Shown here piece by piece: positions 45,536 through 56,378 of a stretch of 64,000 nucleotides of DNA. The DNA is from Mytilus californianus (lineage: Eukaryota; Mollusca; Bivalvia; Mytilida; Mytilidae). The stretch is taken from the NCBI RefSeq assembly GCF_021869535.1, contig NW_026262679.1, positions 83,759,143 to 83,823,142 on the forward strand, given 5' to 3'. The notes under the pieces were generated by a model. The model was not told where the DNA came from, ran no database searches, and was given only the letters and a program-made list of their open reading frames with translations. Position numbers and translations under genes: made by a program. Positions within the stretch are counted from its first letter, which is position 1. Each line of letters starts with the position of its first letter.

Positions 45536-46440
45536 TGAATGTTTATGAAGTCACCAACCACAACTCTTAAAGATTATTTGATTAATTAATCATGTAACTT
45601 TAATTTGGTAGCAATTGGTTAATCATATGATTTTTTTTCGATTTTTTTTTTTGCCATTTTGCAGTTGACTTGTAGAAAAACAGAGACGACCATATTTCAT
45701 GGGTGGAGGGGTAATCCACCATTTCTTTAAATGGACAGAATAAAAGTATCATAGCAAAGGTTAGGTATTGGTCACGGTCGAGTTGGTTTGATGACAGGGT
45801 CCTCGGACTTCACTTAAGAATTAAAGCTGGTACTGGTGTAGGTTCCAATAGTCCTGGAGGTTTTGTTATTTTTTTAGTTGAAGTCGGACGACGGGCGGCA
45901 AATGATGGTAAAGGATAAAAAGTGCTATGCAATGAAAATGTAAATCAAATAACTGTAGATGTTTTATCACATATTTATTTTTATCAGTTAAAATTTCTCC
46001 TCAACAGTTAAATCACATAGATTGTATATGTTTCAACTTGAAACTTGTTGTTAAATTTAGCATGTTACAATAATACGTCTAGCTTAGTTTCACAGTATGA
46101 TTATTTTGTCATGATATATAAACAATTAACCACACATCTAATTAATTGTATACATGCTATCAAAGTTCAGTCCATTTCCAGGACTTCTTAATGTGATGCT
46201 ATTATTTGATGTAAAAAACATATGAATCATAGAAATTTTGCGTTGTTGTTTATTTAATACCTCAGTCTATATCAATCAAATATAAAGTGAGAAATATGTA
46301 TCATACAAGTGTAAAGTGCTCATAATCATTTTATCAAACACAATGGAAATACAAAAAAAAAAGGCGCTATACACTTTGTTCAGTTCACATTAAAACAGTA
46401 AAACGTCATGACAAAATGTTTTATAGTTATTGGACATACT
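45536..46440. other. Intergenic, nothing recognised
   Basis: AT-rich DNA with short frames only. No repeat or RNA gene identified. Confidence 0.4.
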
Positions 46441-46454
46441 ATGTATGTATGTCA

Positions 46455-47665
46455 TTTTCCCTGGAATCGTCATGACAGAACGCCTCATATGAGAAATGCT
46501 CTGCTCAGATTCCAGCAACATATACATGTATATTATTTTTTCCCTGGAATCGTCATTGGAAAATGCTTTATATGAAGTCTACTCAGATTCCAGGGATCTA
46601 GAGAGAAAAATAAACAATCAAATTTTGTTATTGGCATAACTTATGTTAAATATATATATTTATACAATTATAAAACGCAAATAGGTCAGTCAATAAAAAT
46701 CAAGCAAATATGTGTACAACATAAACATAAATAACTACAACCAACATATCATAAGAATAAACGTTGATCTATTTTCGCAATGCAAAATGAATGCGTTATA
46801 AATTCACGGACTGTTGAGAAGGGTTCAAATTTTGGAAAAGTAGAAATTGTGTCCAAATCCTTTTTTTTTTTTTTAATTTTTTAAAAATAAATGATAGAGT
46901 GAAAATGAAGGAAATATCATTACAACTATACATAATCTATGTCTAATTGAGAATACCCTTTCTCTATAGAGTTACAAAAAAAGATTCTTGCATTGATTAC
47001 GTGGTTCTCAATATTTCATTTCCGTGACATGTTTTGAAGGAAGACCATGCAGTTTGTCATACATCCCGTCGGCGCCTTTTATCTTTTGTCATTATGTTAT
47101 CTGGTCTTCTTATGACATTATTTATGATTGCCCCTTGGTAAATGTTCTTTTTCATTTTATACCACGCAAAGCTGTAGGTTTTTTAAATTTCATTTGCATT
47201 TGATCGACAAATAATGCCCCTGTGATATCAAATACTGTATACTGTGTATATCTATATAAAGTTGAGCAACCAACCTTACCACATGCCCAAGGATGTGGAT
47301 GGCATAAAAGGGGGGTGTTAAAATGTGATTTTTATCGTTTATTTTCTATGAAAATTAAATCAATTGGTTTGGGCCTCATAAACATGTAAATGTATTTAGG
47401 CCTTAAAGTTTGTACAACAAACGTCTTAATTTTTCTTCCTGTTACAAAATGAATACTTTATCAGTTTCCGACAGGAAACGTCATTTGAAGTATTGTTACA
47501 ACAAAATAAGTTCATATAATTCATAAAGTTAAATAGTACTTCCATCAGTTTCCACTTAGAAACGTCATCTGAAGTGTTAATTACATAATACACAATGATA
47601 ATATACAAAAATACCTGAGTATCTAAGACTACTTTTATCAGTTTTCGATAAAAGAAACGTCATAT
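46455..47665 (-). repeat. Five related stem-loop motifs with ATGACG core
   Basis: Two units near 46459 and 46543 (TCCCTGGAATCGTCAT, closed by GATTCCAGG) and three near 47459, 47546 and 47637 (CAGTTTCCGACAGGAAACGTCAT and variants, followed by TGAAGT). Within each group the spacing is 82-91 bp. On the minus strand the shared core reads ATGACG followed by TTTCC or ATTCC. They lie about 1.8-3 kb downstream of the hydroxylase on its strand. Role unknown. Confidence 0.55.
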
Positions 47666-49480
47666 GTGAAGTAGCCATGATTTAAGTGTCAAGCAGATTT
47701 ATTTGCTCAGTTTTTTAAAGAATAAATTGGTTCTCCTAAGGCGATAAAGCCAATGTATTTAATTTTATACACAGAAGTAATAATCATTCGGTTTTTTTTT
47801 AAAGTCAAAACTGTTTCAATACCGAACAAACCAGTAGTTGTTGCACTTTCTCTGGGTGCGTTTTAATAAACTATTTAGAAAATGTTCACTGTTATAATTT
47901 CACATTCATCATAAATGATTTCTAAAAAAAACATTACTGCATGTAAGAATGTTCATTAAATAATATCTTTTGAATATTTACTTGCCAAAACCTGCATCGT
48001 TTGCTGTGGTGAATGATAACACTTCTATGTAAATTATTTAAACGTCATGAAAAAATTCATACTTAAACACAAATATGAAACCAGTTTCATAATACATGAT
48101 AATATATATAAATTAAAAATAAAAGTTCGTAAACAATGAACTGAGAATATTCAATCATATAATTAATAAAAGTAATAAGTGAAACCTTATTTGTCAAATG
48201 TTGACTGTATACAATTCTATGCTTAAAATAGAATATATAAAAAGCTATATTAAAGCTCTTGTGGCAAATATGAAAAATCTAGTAACTAATAAATCAAAAG
48301 TTACGCCCTTACGCAGAAACGTTTACGCTTTCAAGCATAGCAAATACTTGTATCACAAACTTAATAAAAATTATAAAAATAAACCCGTGTGAGGAAACAG
48401 TCATGGATAGTAATTCTACTTGAAAAAAGTTAGCGTTTTTTTTTTTTACTATTGAAACTGAATATGACTGACACCAACGCGTATGCGTCGTAAATTACAA
48501 TAAAAAATGCATGTGTTCAGACAAATATAATATTGAAGTAATAAATATATATATATACATATTTATTATTTCAATATTATATTTTTATATATATATATAC
48601 CGATTTAAAAGGATCAGACTAACTTTAAATTCATTAATGAAAAGTTTAAGTCATAGCTACAAAAGAATTCCACAGAAGGCAACCGTAGTTCACACTTCAT
48701 TTGTAAAGTACATATATTATGTATTCATTCAATATAAACATGTAACCTCTTTATATTGACATTTGGGAAATACATAACAAGTGGTAAATCCCTATGGGTC
48801 TAATATTCTAATACATACCAACGTCTATTCGTATGAAAGAATTTACTGATTCATGAAATGCTCAAATATTTTTCCTTGTGGAAATTATCAAGCGGGCATT
48901 TCAGAATAGAAGAGAGTTATTAAATTATTATTGGAATATTATTTTAATTAAAAAAACACCCTTGTATAGCTATGGAATGTGAGCAGAGTATTGTTAATAT
49001 TCTCGATATTTAAAAGAAAATACAATATAACATGTACAGTTACTGCTTATTTTGACAAATGATAATGTTGTTTTGTAGTAATTGTTAAATTGCATTATCA
49101 CCCGGATTTTTTTTTATGTCACATCTTTCGGCCCAAATATTATCCCATCTGAAGATTATTGATTTGTTTAAATTTTATAAAACAAAAGGCGATTAACAAT
49201 ATTGACCACCCAATGCAAAGAGTATATTTAAATTCCTTGTATATACAAAGAGTATATTTAAATCTTATAGTAAACAATCATGTATACAATTAAAGTCTAC
49301 ATAGTTCATAAAATACTGACCTATTAAAATTATCTCTTAATAACAAAATATTTGACAACAACAAAAAATCACACACTAACCTAACACATAATAGAATATT
49401 AAATAGGTAAAAAGAAATAAAAAGAAAAAAGTACCCTTTTAAAAAAAGACAACATAAACAAACGAATCTTCTCAATATCA
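47666..49480. other. Intergenic or 3' flank of the hydroxylase gene
   Basis: No coding frame I trust; the frames at 48198-48392, 48511-48759 and 49290-49487 show no domain. A perfect-stem AT hairpin lies at 48524-48583 (25-bp arms, 24 of 25 paired). The 3' UTR of the gene at 49481 must lie in the upper part, but I could not fix a polyadenylation site. Confidence 0.4.
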
Positions 49481-50410
49481 TCAGCATACTTTCTTGATTT
49501 CTTTTGTTCGACGCTCGTATTCAACTAGATTTTTTGGTCGGACGCCTCCTGCTTTCATCGGTGGACAAAATGTATCAAACGTCTTGTCCCAGTGATTAAA
49601 GAACGGAGAGAAGTTGGTTAGCGGCTTCAGATGATGCATGTCGTGTTTAGGAGCTCCACCAATCATCCCAAAAGGAAGGATGTTATTGAAACAGAAAGGA
49701 AGATCAAAACCAATATGAGCTTCTACACTCACCACGATGCTCAAAAGCATGTACGACCATGTTGTCATTGGATGGCATTTGAAAAACCACGTATTTGTAG
49801 TTGTCAAGAACCCAACGGTGACGAGTTCCCATGGGTGAAGATACTGTGTGACCCAGACAAATGGACTATGGTACCTGTGATGTACAGAATGGATATGTCT
49901 ATAGAGAAATCTCACCTTGTGGTGGGTCCAGTGCCAAACAAAGTATTGAAAGTCGAATACTACTAAACTAGCAATCTGTTGCCATATAAATTCAAACCAG
50001 CTTGGTGCCAATTCTGGAAGTGGTGTAGGCGGTGTCCATATCATTTGTCCGACTGCGGCAGGGAGGATAAAAAGCACATGATTCCAAAAAGTTAGGCTTA
50101 ATGTATCAAATACCTGGTCGAGTGTAACTTCTTTGTCAGTTTGAATTTTGTATTTTTGAATCCATTTCCATTTTTTTCCGTATATATCCGCAATCATAAA
50201 TGGTGTACAGAGTGAAAAATAAAATGCTACTGACAAAATGACCGGGAAAAGAGGGGAACTAACAAGGTCCTCCCTGCCGAGTCTAAGATCCCATATAACT
50301 TGCAGAAGAGATCGTCCGCTGGATAATGCATTATTTCTCACAACACCGGTTAATACGTCAGAAGTGTTTATATATAATGCTCTTCCAAATTCCAAAATGC
50401 CTTCAGTCAT
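49481..50410 (-). CDS. CH25H: Cholesterol 25-hydroxylase-like enzyme, intronless, 309 aa
   Basis: A member of the membrane di-iron fatty acid/sterol hydroxylase superfamily, which oxidises lipids with O2 in the ER membrane. The three histidine boxes are intact: HWTHH (160-164), HSVHH (174-178) and HDMHH (256-260). The C-terminal [13 protein letters not shown] block resembles vertebrate CH25H, which makes 25-hydroxycholesterol. Hydrophobic segments lie near 53-75, 109-125, 138-159 and 218-232. The ATG at 50410 is the start: the frame could extend to a TTG at 50422, but an in-frame TAG follows at 50431-50429 (minus) and animals rarely start at TTG. Single exon, like vertebrate CH25H. A TATA-like box lies about 100 bp upstream. 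The exact substrate cannot be read from sequence; other sterols or alkyl lipids are possible. Confidence 0.88.
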   Translation of the reverse strand: MTEGILEFGRALYINTSDVLTGVVRNNALSSGRSLLQVIWDLRLGREDLVSSPLFPVILSVAFYFSLCTPFMIADIYGKKWKWIQKYKIQTDKEVTLDQVFDTLSLTFWNHVLFILPAAVGQMIWTPPTPLPELAPSWFEFIWQQIASLVVFDFQYFVWHWTHHKVRFLYRHIHSVHHRYHSPFVWVTQYLHPWELVTVGFLTTTNTWFFKCHPMTTWSYMLLSIVVSVEAHIGFDLPFCFNNILPFGMIGGAPKHDMHHLKPLTNFSPFFNHWDKTFDTFCPPMKAGGVRPKNLVEYERRTKEIKKVC

Positions 50411-50508
50411 ATTTGTTAACAATAAAAACTAACACACGAAAAGCGAAACAAATAATGTCACTTCCCTCTTTCCCGGTCTTTGCTTTTAATCCTATCAAAG
50501 CAACATTG

Positions 50509-50515
50509 TATATAT
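50509..50515 (-). promoter_or_regulatory. Possible TATA box of the hydroxylase gene
   Basis: CTATATATAC on the minus strand, about 100 bp upstream of the ATG, in a suitable place for a compact promoter. Inference from position only. Confidence 0.4.
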
Positions 50516-50756
50516 AGTTCGTTTATACAAAACGAAGGATTATATTATAAATGTGTTATCAACACGCTTATTCATCTTGAGGCACACACACAGGAAATAA
50601 TCGATTGGATGATGAAGATATCAATTATCGCTTAAGAATAAAAAGTTTTAAAATGAATATCATACAAAGTAACCACTACCGCAAGAAGTCCTTCCGGGCA
50701 ATTAATAACAAACGGTTAACAATTTTTCTGGACAATAACATATATAATTAAGGTAC

Positions 50757-50932
50757 CTGTCAAATCGTTTGGTCAAGGTAATTATGAACAATAGACAAAT
50801 ACTATAATCATTGATTTTTTTTCTCGATATTTCGTACACCCGCTACGAAAACTGATACATGAGAATGTAGGTCATCTGGCTATAACAATGTCTTTTGTTT
50901 ATAAATACCTTGACCAAACGATTTTATGACAG
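50757..50932. repeat. 176-bp inverted-repeat unit upstream of the hydroxylase
   Basis: Left arm CTGTCAAATCGTTTGGTC continuing AAGGTA; the right arm is its reverse complement with a 3-bp indel (TACCTTGACCAAACGATT, then TTATGACAG). The spacer holds TTTCTCGATATTTCG. No target duplication seen. A small fold-back element or an upstream regulatory palindrome. Confidence 0.65.
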
Positions 50933-51338
50933 ATGAGAACAGATGTGTCGACCAGTGTATTATTTACTATTATATATATTTATTTAATTTGTAGTTTGTT
51001 TTTCACATTTATATGCTTTACGACAATAAAGATTATTCTTAATTTACAAAAGAGGTACGGTTTTGCAGAGTGGCTCAGGATCTTTCAAATATATATGCTT
51101 AATTCAAAATTTAAAACAACCGATCTAATTAAAATATGGATCTCTAATTTCGATATCCTCATATGATACGAGCACGCGAGTTAATATAGATATGAATTTT
51201 AATTAGATTGAAAAACAACTCATATCATATTCTCTATATATCGCCCAATCACATAGGTTGAATTGGGTATACATATGGTCATCCTTGCACTTCTCACGCC
51301 CGGCAGTAAATCACCTGCTAAAATAGGGTATCTATTTG

Positions 51339-51363
51339 ATTGGTTGTGCGAGAAGTATAAATA
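51339..51363 (+). promoter_or_regulatory. CCAAT and TATA pair of a possible small transcription unit
   Basis: ATTGG (inverted CCAAT, 51339-51343) is followed by TATAAATA (51356-51363) in an unusually GC-rich patch (51290-51480). An ATG frame begins 150 bp downstream and AATAAA lies near 51760. Together these look like a compact promoter, or the promoter of a long terminal repeat. Confidence 0.4.
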
Positions 51364-51512
51364 CGCAGACTCCGCCACGTCCGATCGGAATTGGGACGTT
51401 TAATTCGATCGTGCCTCGTGCAGGGCGAGTACTATGTTCTCTGCACTCTAAAAATGCATTGCAACACTCCTGAGGGTTCCCTTTATAGGTGACCTAGCTG
51501 TTGCAATACAAA

Positions 51513-51683
51513 ATGTCTGTTCTTATTCAGCATACCTCTAATAGTGGAACCTCTGTTAGGCGGAACAAATATACGTTGACAATCTTATTTCCATTTGGTA
51601 GTTCAAATCCCGCTCTAAACCTCAGTAGACATCCTTTGCAGATTCTACCTATTGTTTTAATTATCAATTTGTTCGTGACTTGA
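51513..51683 (+). CDS. Putative 56-aa orphan peptide
   Basis: Starts MSVLIQHTSNSGTSVRRNK, with A at -3 of the ATG. The C-terminal third is hydrophobic (ILPIVLIINLF). No family recognised. It lies between a TATA/CCAAT pair and an AATAAA about 80 bp after the stop. It may be chance or part of an unrecognised retroelement. Confidence 0.25.
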   Translation: MSVLIQHTSNSGTSVRRNKYTLTILFPFGSSNPALNLSRHPLQILPIVLIINLFVT

Positions 51684-51891
51684 GTACAAACAAATATTTG
51701 TCACTGTACTTTAACCGAGAAACTATTTTCTAAATCGCCCTGTTTCTTGAAATGTTGTAAATAAATAGAACATAGAGTATAACTATCAAAGATCTGTCAT
51801 CGTCACCATATTTACATAAATGACAAAAAATGATTTGAGATATGACAGACGACCACCGTTAACGAGGTTACTGACATGGGACAGATACATG

Positions 51892-52114
51892 AGGGTGTGG
51901 ATGGGGGTTTACAGAATAGAGAATAACGGGCAAAAAATATAAAGAATAGAGAAAAATGGACCAAAAAAATAAAGAAAAGAAAATAATGAGGTGCTAGAAT
52001 ATAAAGAATAGATACTAATGGGAAAATTTGGAAAAAATGGTCTAAAAAATTAAAGAATACAGAAATGAAGGACCATCACCCCCAACACAACACCCCCTCC
52101 CCAATCCAGATCCT
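51892..52114 (+). mobile_element. hAT-like MITE, AGGGTGTGGATGGGG ends
   Basis: 223 bp with ends AGGGTGTGGATGGGG and the complement of AGGATCTGGATTGGGG. Flanks GATACATG and CATACATG agree at 7 of 8 positions. The interior repeats AAAGAATAGAGAAA-like units. Relative at 58222-58382. Confidence 0.75.
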
Positions 52115-52240
52115 CATACATGGAGGGGATATACAAATATATATATACAATGTTTATAAATGTGGTCAGATATATGTTTGTATGTTTATGTATATGTCTT
52201 GGTAACAATCCTATAATTTTGGATTTTAAACCAATAAAAT

Positions 52241-52270
52241 ATCTTATCTTATCTTATCTTATCTTATCTT
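52241..52270 (+). repeat. (ATCTT)6 microsatellite
   Basis: Six perfect ATCTT units directly after AAACCAATAAAAT. This is typical of the 3' tail of a retroposed element; the element itself is not identified. Confidence 0.8.
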
Positions 52271-52483
52271 ACATGGAAACTACCTTTTTGATATCTCAGC
52301 CCACCTCCTTTTAAGTAATCTCGATCTGTGAGTCATAACAAAACTAATTACTAATTCGAACAATTTGCGAAAATTTATTGGAATAATTAACTTTAATCTG
52401 AGCTCTCCCGTGTTAAATAGTTACAGCATTTTACAAAGACTAGAGACCCAGTTAATAGCAATGACAAAGATCTGCATAGTTAA

Positions 52484-52815
52484 ATGTATGCCGATGATAT
52501 TGTTTTATTATCTACATCAGCTGAAGGACTACAAGAAAAGCTGAAAATGCTTGATAATTTTTGCAAAGATTGGTGTCTCAGTGTCACTAATAAGACAAAG
52601 GTTCTGATTTTCAACAAAGCAGGCAGACTTTTTCTCGCTGTGTTGAAGACCCATTGGTGGCCTTCGGCTGTTTTCTGCTCTTTTGTCGGGTTGTTGTCGC
52701 TTTGACACATTCCCCATTTCCATTCTCAATTTTATTTAGACATGTAGAACAGATATTCACATTTGAGAATATAAATGTGGAATGTGTTTCAAAATACAAA
52801 TACCTAGGTTTTAGT
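52484..52815 (+). pseudogene. LINE reverse transcriptase fragment, interrupted
   Basis: MYADDIVLLSTSAEGL carries the catalytic YADD motif, then FCKDWCLSV and KTKVLIFNKAGR. The frame is broken by a fragment of the Penelope-like 3' tail (52632-52735) and resumes with HVEQIFTFENINVECVSKYK and YLGF near 52810. Only this part of the RT is present. The motifs are those of non-LTR retrotransposons (established); the clade is not assigned. Confidence 0.8.
52632..52735 (+). repeat. Inserted piece of the Penelope-like 3' tail
   Basis: TGTTGAAGACCCATTGGTGG to CATTCTCAATTTTAT, matching the last 100 bp of the tails at 38085-38195 and 43395-43490. It is inserted within the RT fragment. Confidence 0.8.
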
Positions 52816-52914
52816 CCAGCCCTGGTCTCAGTGACTTATTTTCAATTTTTATTTTTTTTTGTTGTCACTGAGTCCAGCTCGCCCTCCATTACCTTCAATG
52901 GTGCAAGCTCCCGG

Positions 52915-52968
52915 GTAGATTTACATTTCAATCAGAGCCTGTCAATCTAGAACCTGAAAAATGTGAAT
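52915..52968 (+). pseudogene. Remnant of a NUDT15-like exon, 3' end
   Basis: Encodes VDLHFN and, after a one-base shift, EPVNLEPEKCE. The second part corresponds to EPKNMEPEKCE in the better-kept locus at 56379. The donor reads GAAT/GTAAAA instead of GAAG/GTAAGT. Joining it to the exon at 53980 would create TGA at the junction. With the frameshift this indicates a pseudogene. Confidence 0.65.
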
Positions 52969-53533
52969 GTAAAATAAAATAAAATAACACAAGCTATCGA
53001 TATATCGATATATCGGAGCCGTCCACTAGTATTATCATAAGCATTTTAGTCTGGGATATTGGCTTACTTGTAGTCAGTAGTCTTTTGATGCAAAGCAGGT
53101 ATTGATTGGGTCAGGAAGCATTAATGCACAAAAAAAAAAAAAAACAGTTATAAAGATTGTACGATCGAGATTGGTAGGAAAAGACCCAAACTGTCGCATA
53201 ATCCCAATTATCAAGTGAAAAAAAAAATAGATTGTTAAAGAATTCGTCAATGACATTTTTGTAAATTAAAAGGAGAAGGTACCGTAATCATAATTACTGA
53301 GTTGACCGAGACAACACTGTATAAATCGTTATGTCACAGTGACCTAAATATTGCTATACATCGAAAGATGCAAGAGGGAATCAATGAAAAATAGACCCAA
53401 ACAAATTGTTAAACGGACGGGAAGGTGTGAATAAATCGTGTTGACTTCAGTCGCGTTCATTTTAACCGATCATAAGTGCCGGTAAATTAAAATCATGAAA
53501 ACTTGACTCAATTATCATACCCTTTTACTGGCT

Positions 53534-53572
53534 ATCTTTCAAATTGGACGGCAGATCCAATTTGAAAGATAA
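53534..53572. repeat. Perfect 16-bp-arm hairpin
   Basis: TATCTTTCAAATTGGA and TCCAATTTGAAAGATA pair at 16 of 16 positions around CGGCAGA, inside the putative intron of the NUDT15-like pseudogene. Role unknown. Confidence 0.8.
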
Positions 53573-53979
53573 TACATGTTAAAATCTGCTGTGCACGATT
53601 GCAAAACCATTGCATTACAAAGGCACTCGTATTGATTAAATAACAATCGGGAACACCGATCCTTTTGTATCTGAAGTACCTATAGCCGGTAATAGGGTGT
53701 GATAATGGAAAGGTCCTGGGTACCGGGCCGTAATAAAATACTCTAAATTTAACGTAAGCAATGTGGCATTTTGATATGTTCTATTTTTGAACATCGACAC
53801 TCTAGATGTCTTCATAACGGAGTAAATTATTGTACCTAATTAAATATCAACAATGCATTCTTAGGTATATTACTTAATTATGAAGTGATAGTTTAAGGCT
53901 ATAGATTTGAATTAAATGAGAATTAGAAATCAATGTCAAAATCTTCAGCCATGTTTAGGTTATCCTATGTGTATTTCAG

Positions 53980-54095
53980 GATGGCAATGGCTAGACTGGG
54001 ACAATTTTGTGCACGCTAACAAATGTTTTCGACCCCTTGAGTTGGTGATTACTCAGGGTTACAATCCCTTTCATCCACCAAGAACTATTGCATGA
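53980..54095 (+). pseudogene. Last exon of a second NUDT15-like gene copy
   Basis: Preceded by the acceptor GTATTTCAG. It encodes GWQWLDWDNF (if joined to a G), CFRPLEL and QGYNPFHPPRTIA followed by TGA, aligning with the last exon at 58088 and with human NUDT15 (WEWVPWEE ... QGYDPF). The exon itself is open, but its only upstream partner here is the broken remnant at 52915. It could still be used by exons outside my recognition. Confidence 0.65.
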
Positions 54096-54489
54096 TGGTA
54101 TGAAGATGGAAAGGACACTTAGTCTTGAGAAATGTACAGCATCTTCCACGGAACATGATGAAAGACTTGTTGACTTACGTTACAAAGAACAACGAACATT
54201 ATCTTAAAAAAACAGAGAAACTAAGTGTAATATAAATTATTATATCAGAAACATACATAATACCATAACAGAATACATCTCTTTTTATATATAGAATTGA
54301 ATAAACATATTTGTTTGTGTATTATTAGATAAAATAAAATGTTTAATCTAGTTCGAATTAGATTTTATTATTAGACAAAATAAAAGTTAATTTATAGTTC
54401 GAATGAGATTTTATTATTAGAGAAAATAAAGTAAAATCTACTTCGTTTTAGACAATTAATTTCTATTATAGTTTTCAAGATATTTGCAA

Positions 54490-54930
54490 AAACGAAACAA
54501 GAATGCTCACACCATCACATTCCCAGTCTGCTAGTTTATTCAGGTCCTGCTGCAGTGATGTGGTATCTGCATCTGATGTTATGAGTGAGGTACATGAAAG
54601 TATGGTCAGCAAACCGTCTTATTCTAGATCGCATTCTCTCTGGCATATCAATGATGTAGTAGAGGAAAAGATCGGGACCCAGGTCTGACCCTATGGTACA
54701 CATGAGTCAACATAAATGAAGCCAGAGCCTTCTCCTTCAACCATTACTAAATGTTGGCTCACATAAAGAAAACTGAAAATCCATCTGTTTTCTCTGCCTT
54801 AGATCCCATATCGCCTGGGTTTAATCACATTCTAATGGAACCCGGTCCTTTAAGGAGTCGACTGACGATTTAAGTCACAAGATTAATTCGTATATCTCAT
54901 GTTGCGAGACATTTTTTCTGTGTACAGTTT
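54490..54930 (-). pseudogene. Non-LTR retrotransposon reverse transcriptase, decayed
   Basis: On the minus strand, out-of-frame pieces occur in RT order: YGI with NRWIFSFL, SGFIYVDSCVP, DLGPDLFLYYIIDMPE, then RFADHTFMYLT where an active enzyme has FADD, and after a frameshift DLNKLADWE. Stops and frameshifts abound. This is a different lineage from the copies at 33880 and 52484, judging by the motif wording. Confidence 0.75.
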
Positions 54931-55565
54931 ACACATCCAGTGTGTAGGGGTCAGTTGGCATATAACAATTCATCTACATGTAATCACTTAACTCTTTAAA
55001 TTAACTAAATTGCTCTTCCTCGAAGATTTAAAGGTCTGACAGCCAAAAATATTTGCTATAAGTTTTTAGTCAAACTTAAAGCATCAAAAACATCTTTTTC
55101 ATTACGGCAAAACGTGTGGCTTTTAAGTTATTTTTTTTTCTAAAAACCATAATCTGACTGCTCACATTTCTGAATTTTAGTTTTGAATGTTTAAAGTTAA
55201 TTTCATTCAACTACCATAGTTACATGCTATTGTTGCTGGGAAATAACTAGCTTATAGAAGTGTGGTCACCATGATCTCTTCAATCCGGCAGTACACTGAT
55301 GCTAGACATATGCCCAACTTTGGCTGTGCAGGATTTATAAATTTGCAACCAGTCAGCCACGTCTAAGCAGACTCTGATTTAAATCTGATGCCTCGTGTAG
55401 GGATTTTAAAGAATTTTTGCAGACAACTCTTTATGAGAGACCCATATCCAACATACACATTTTCCTCTGTGCAGTATACATTCGAATGCCCCACCATTCA
55501 CTCAGCCAATTAAATTTCTGTCTCCAAAATTTAAACACAGGGGGGACTCGGTAAACAGATTTTTT

Positions 55566-55759
55566 TTTAGTATTTCCTGTCTATTTGTATTACTTTATTA
55601 ACGTTTTTAACGATGGCATCAATATTCAATATTACTATCCATGTCCGTATACTGAAAAATCCTAGTATACGGATATGGATAATAAACTGCACATTGCTAG
55701 AAAACAAAGAAATATTGATGCCATCGTTAAAGTAATGCAAATAGACAGCAAATACTAAA
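55566..55759. mobile_element. 194-bp fold-back element
   Basis: Long inverted arms with paired blocks: TAGTATTT/AAATACTA, CTGTCTATTTG/CAAATAGACAG, TTAACGATGGCATCAATATT and its exact complement, and TATCCAT/ATGGATA with GTATAC in both arms. The loop is CTGAAAAATCCTA. Flanks are A and T runs, so any TA target site is hidden. Confidence 0.8.
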
Positions 55760-56378
55760 AAAAAAAAAAACAAAAAAAACATTGATTAATTTTTTTGTAA
55801 TGTGAAGTGTGTATCAATCATTACAACACCAGTGGATCCCAAAAGGTCTTTTAAATAGAAAGAAGAATCAGAGACATCAGAGACCTAAATCTCTGGAAGA
55901 ACAAATCGTTTTCAGACCCTTGTAAGCAAAGCAGGGATACAGGATCTGTATCCTAATCATATTGTGAATTAAAGAAACCAAAAAGACAAGACACAACAGA
56001 CTGCATGTTTACCGTATTTCGGTACAGGAAATGAAAATATGGATATTGTTTTATTGAAATTTATTGTAAAAAAAAATGGAAATCATTTTAAATTATGGAA
56101 TTAATCTCCCTCGTGCACAGCTCTGATTCCTTGTTCAGATTTAATTGGTCATTTTGGTCCTTTGTGATTTTGACAGCTCTTCATGAGATTTTGGATTTTC
56201 AAATATTAGGCTTAGAGCATCACAAAAGAGACAGTTTATTGTCGAAATTCCCATCTGGTGCTTGTTAACGTTAAATCTGGGATATTAATATACGATGTCA
56301 AGAGATATAAATTATTAGGTTCACTTCCGAACAAGAAAAGCAAGACTTAAGTTTTAAACATGTGTTTGTATCAAACAG

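Noticed and set aside
49290-49487. 65-codon hydrophobic frame on the minus strand after the hydroxylase
   Set aside because: It overlaps the 3' end in another frame and consists of AT-rich composition; no motif.
49631-49966. 111-codon frame on + opposite the hydroxylase
   Set aside because: Antisense shadow of the conserved CH25H-like coding region.
51892-52114. CRISPR-like or satellite array from repeated AAAGAATAGAG
   Set aside because: Units are irregular and lie within MITE ends; CRISPR arrays are not expected in animal DNA.
56240-56290. Missing Nudix exon suggested by TTCCCATCTGGTGC
   Set aside because: Only four residues resemble FPGG, with no splice signals and no continuation into LEFG.
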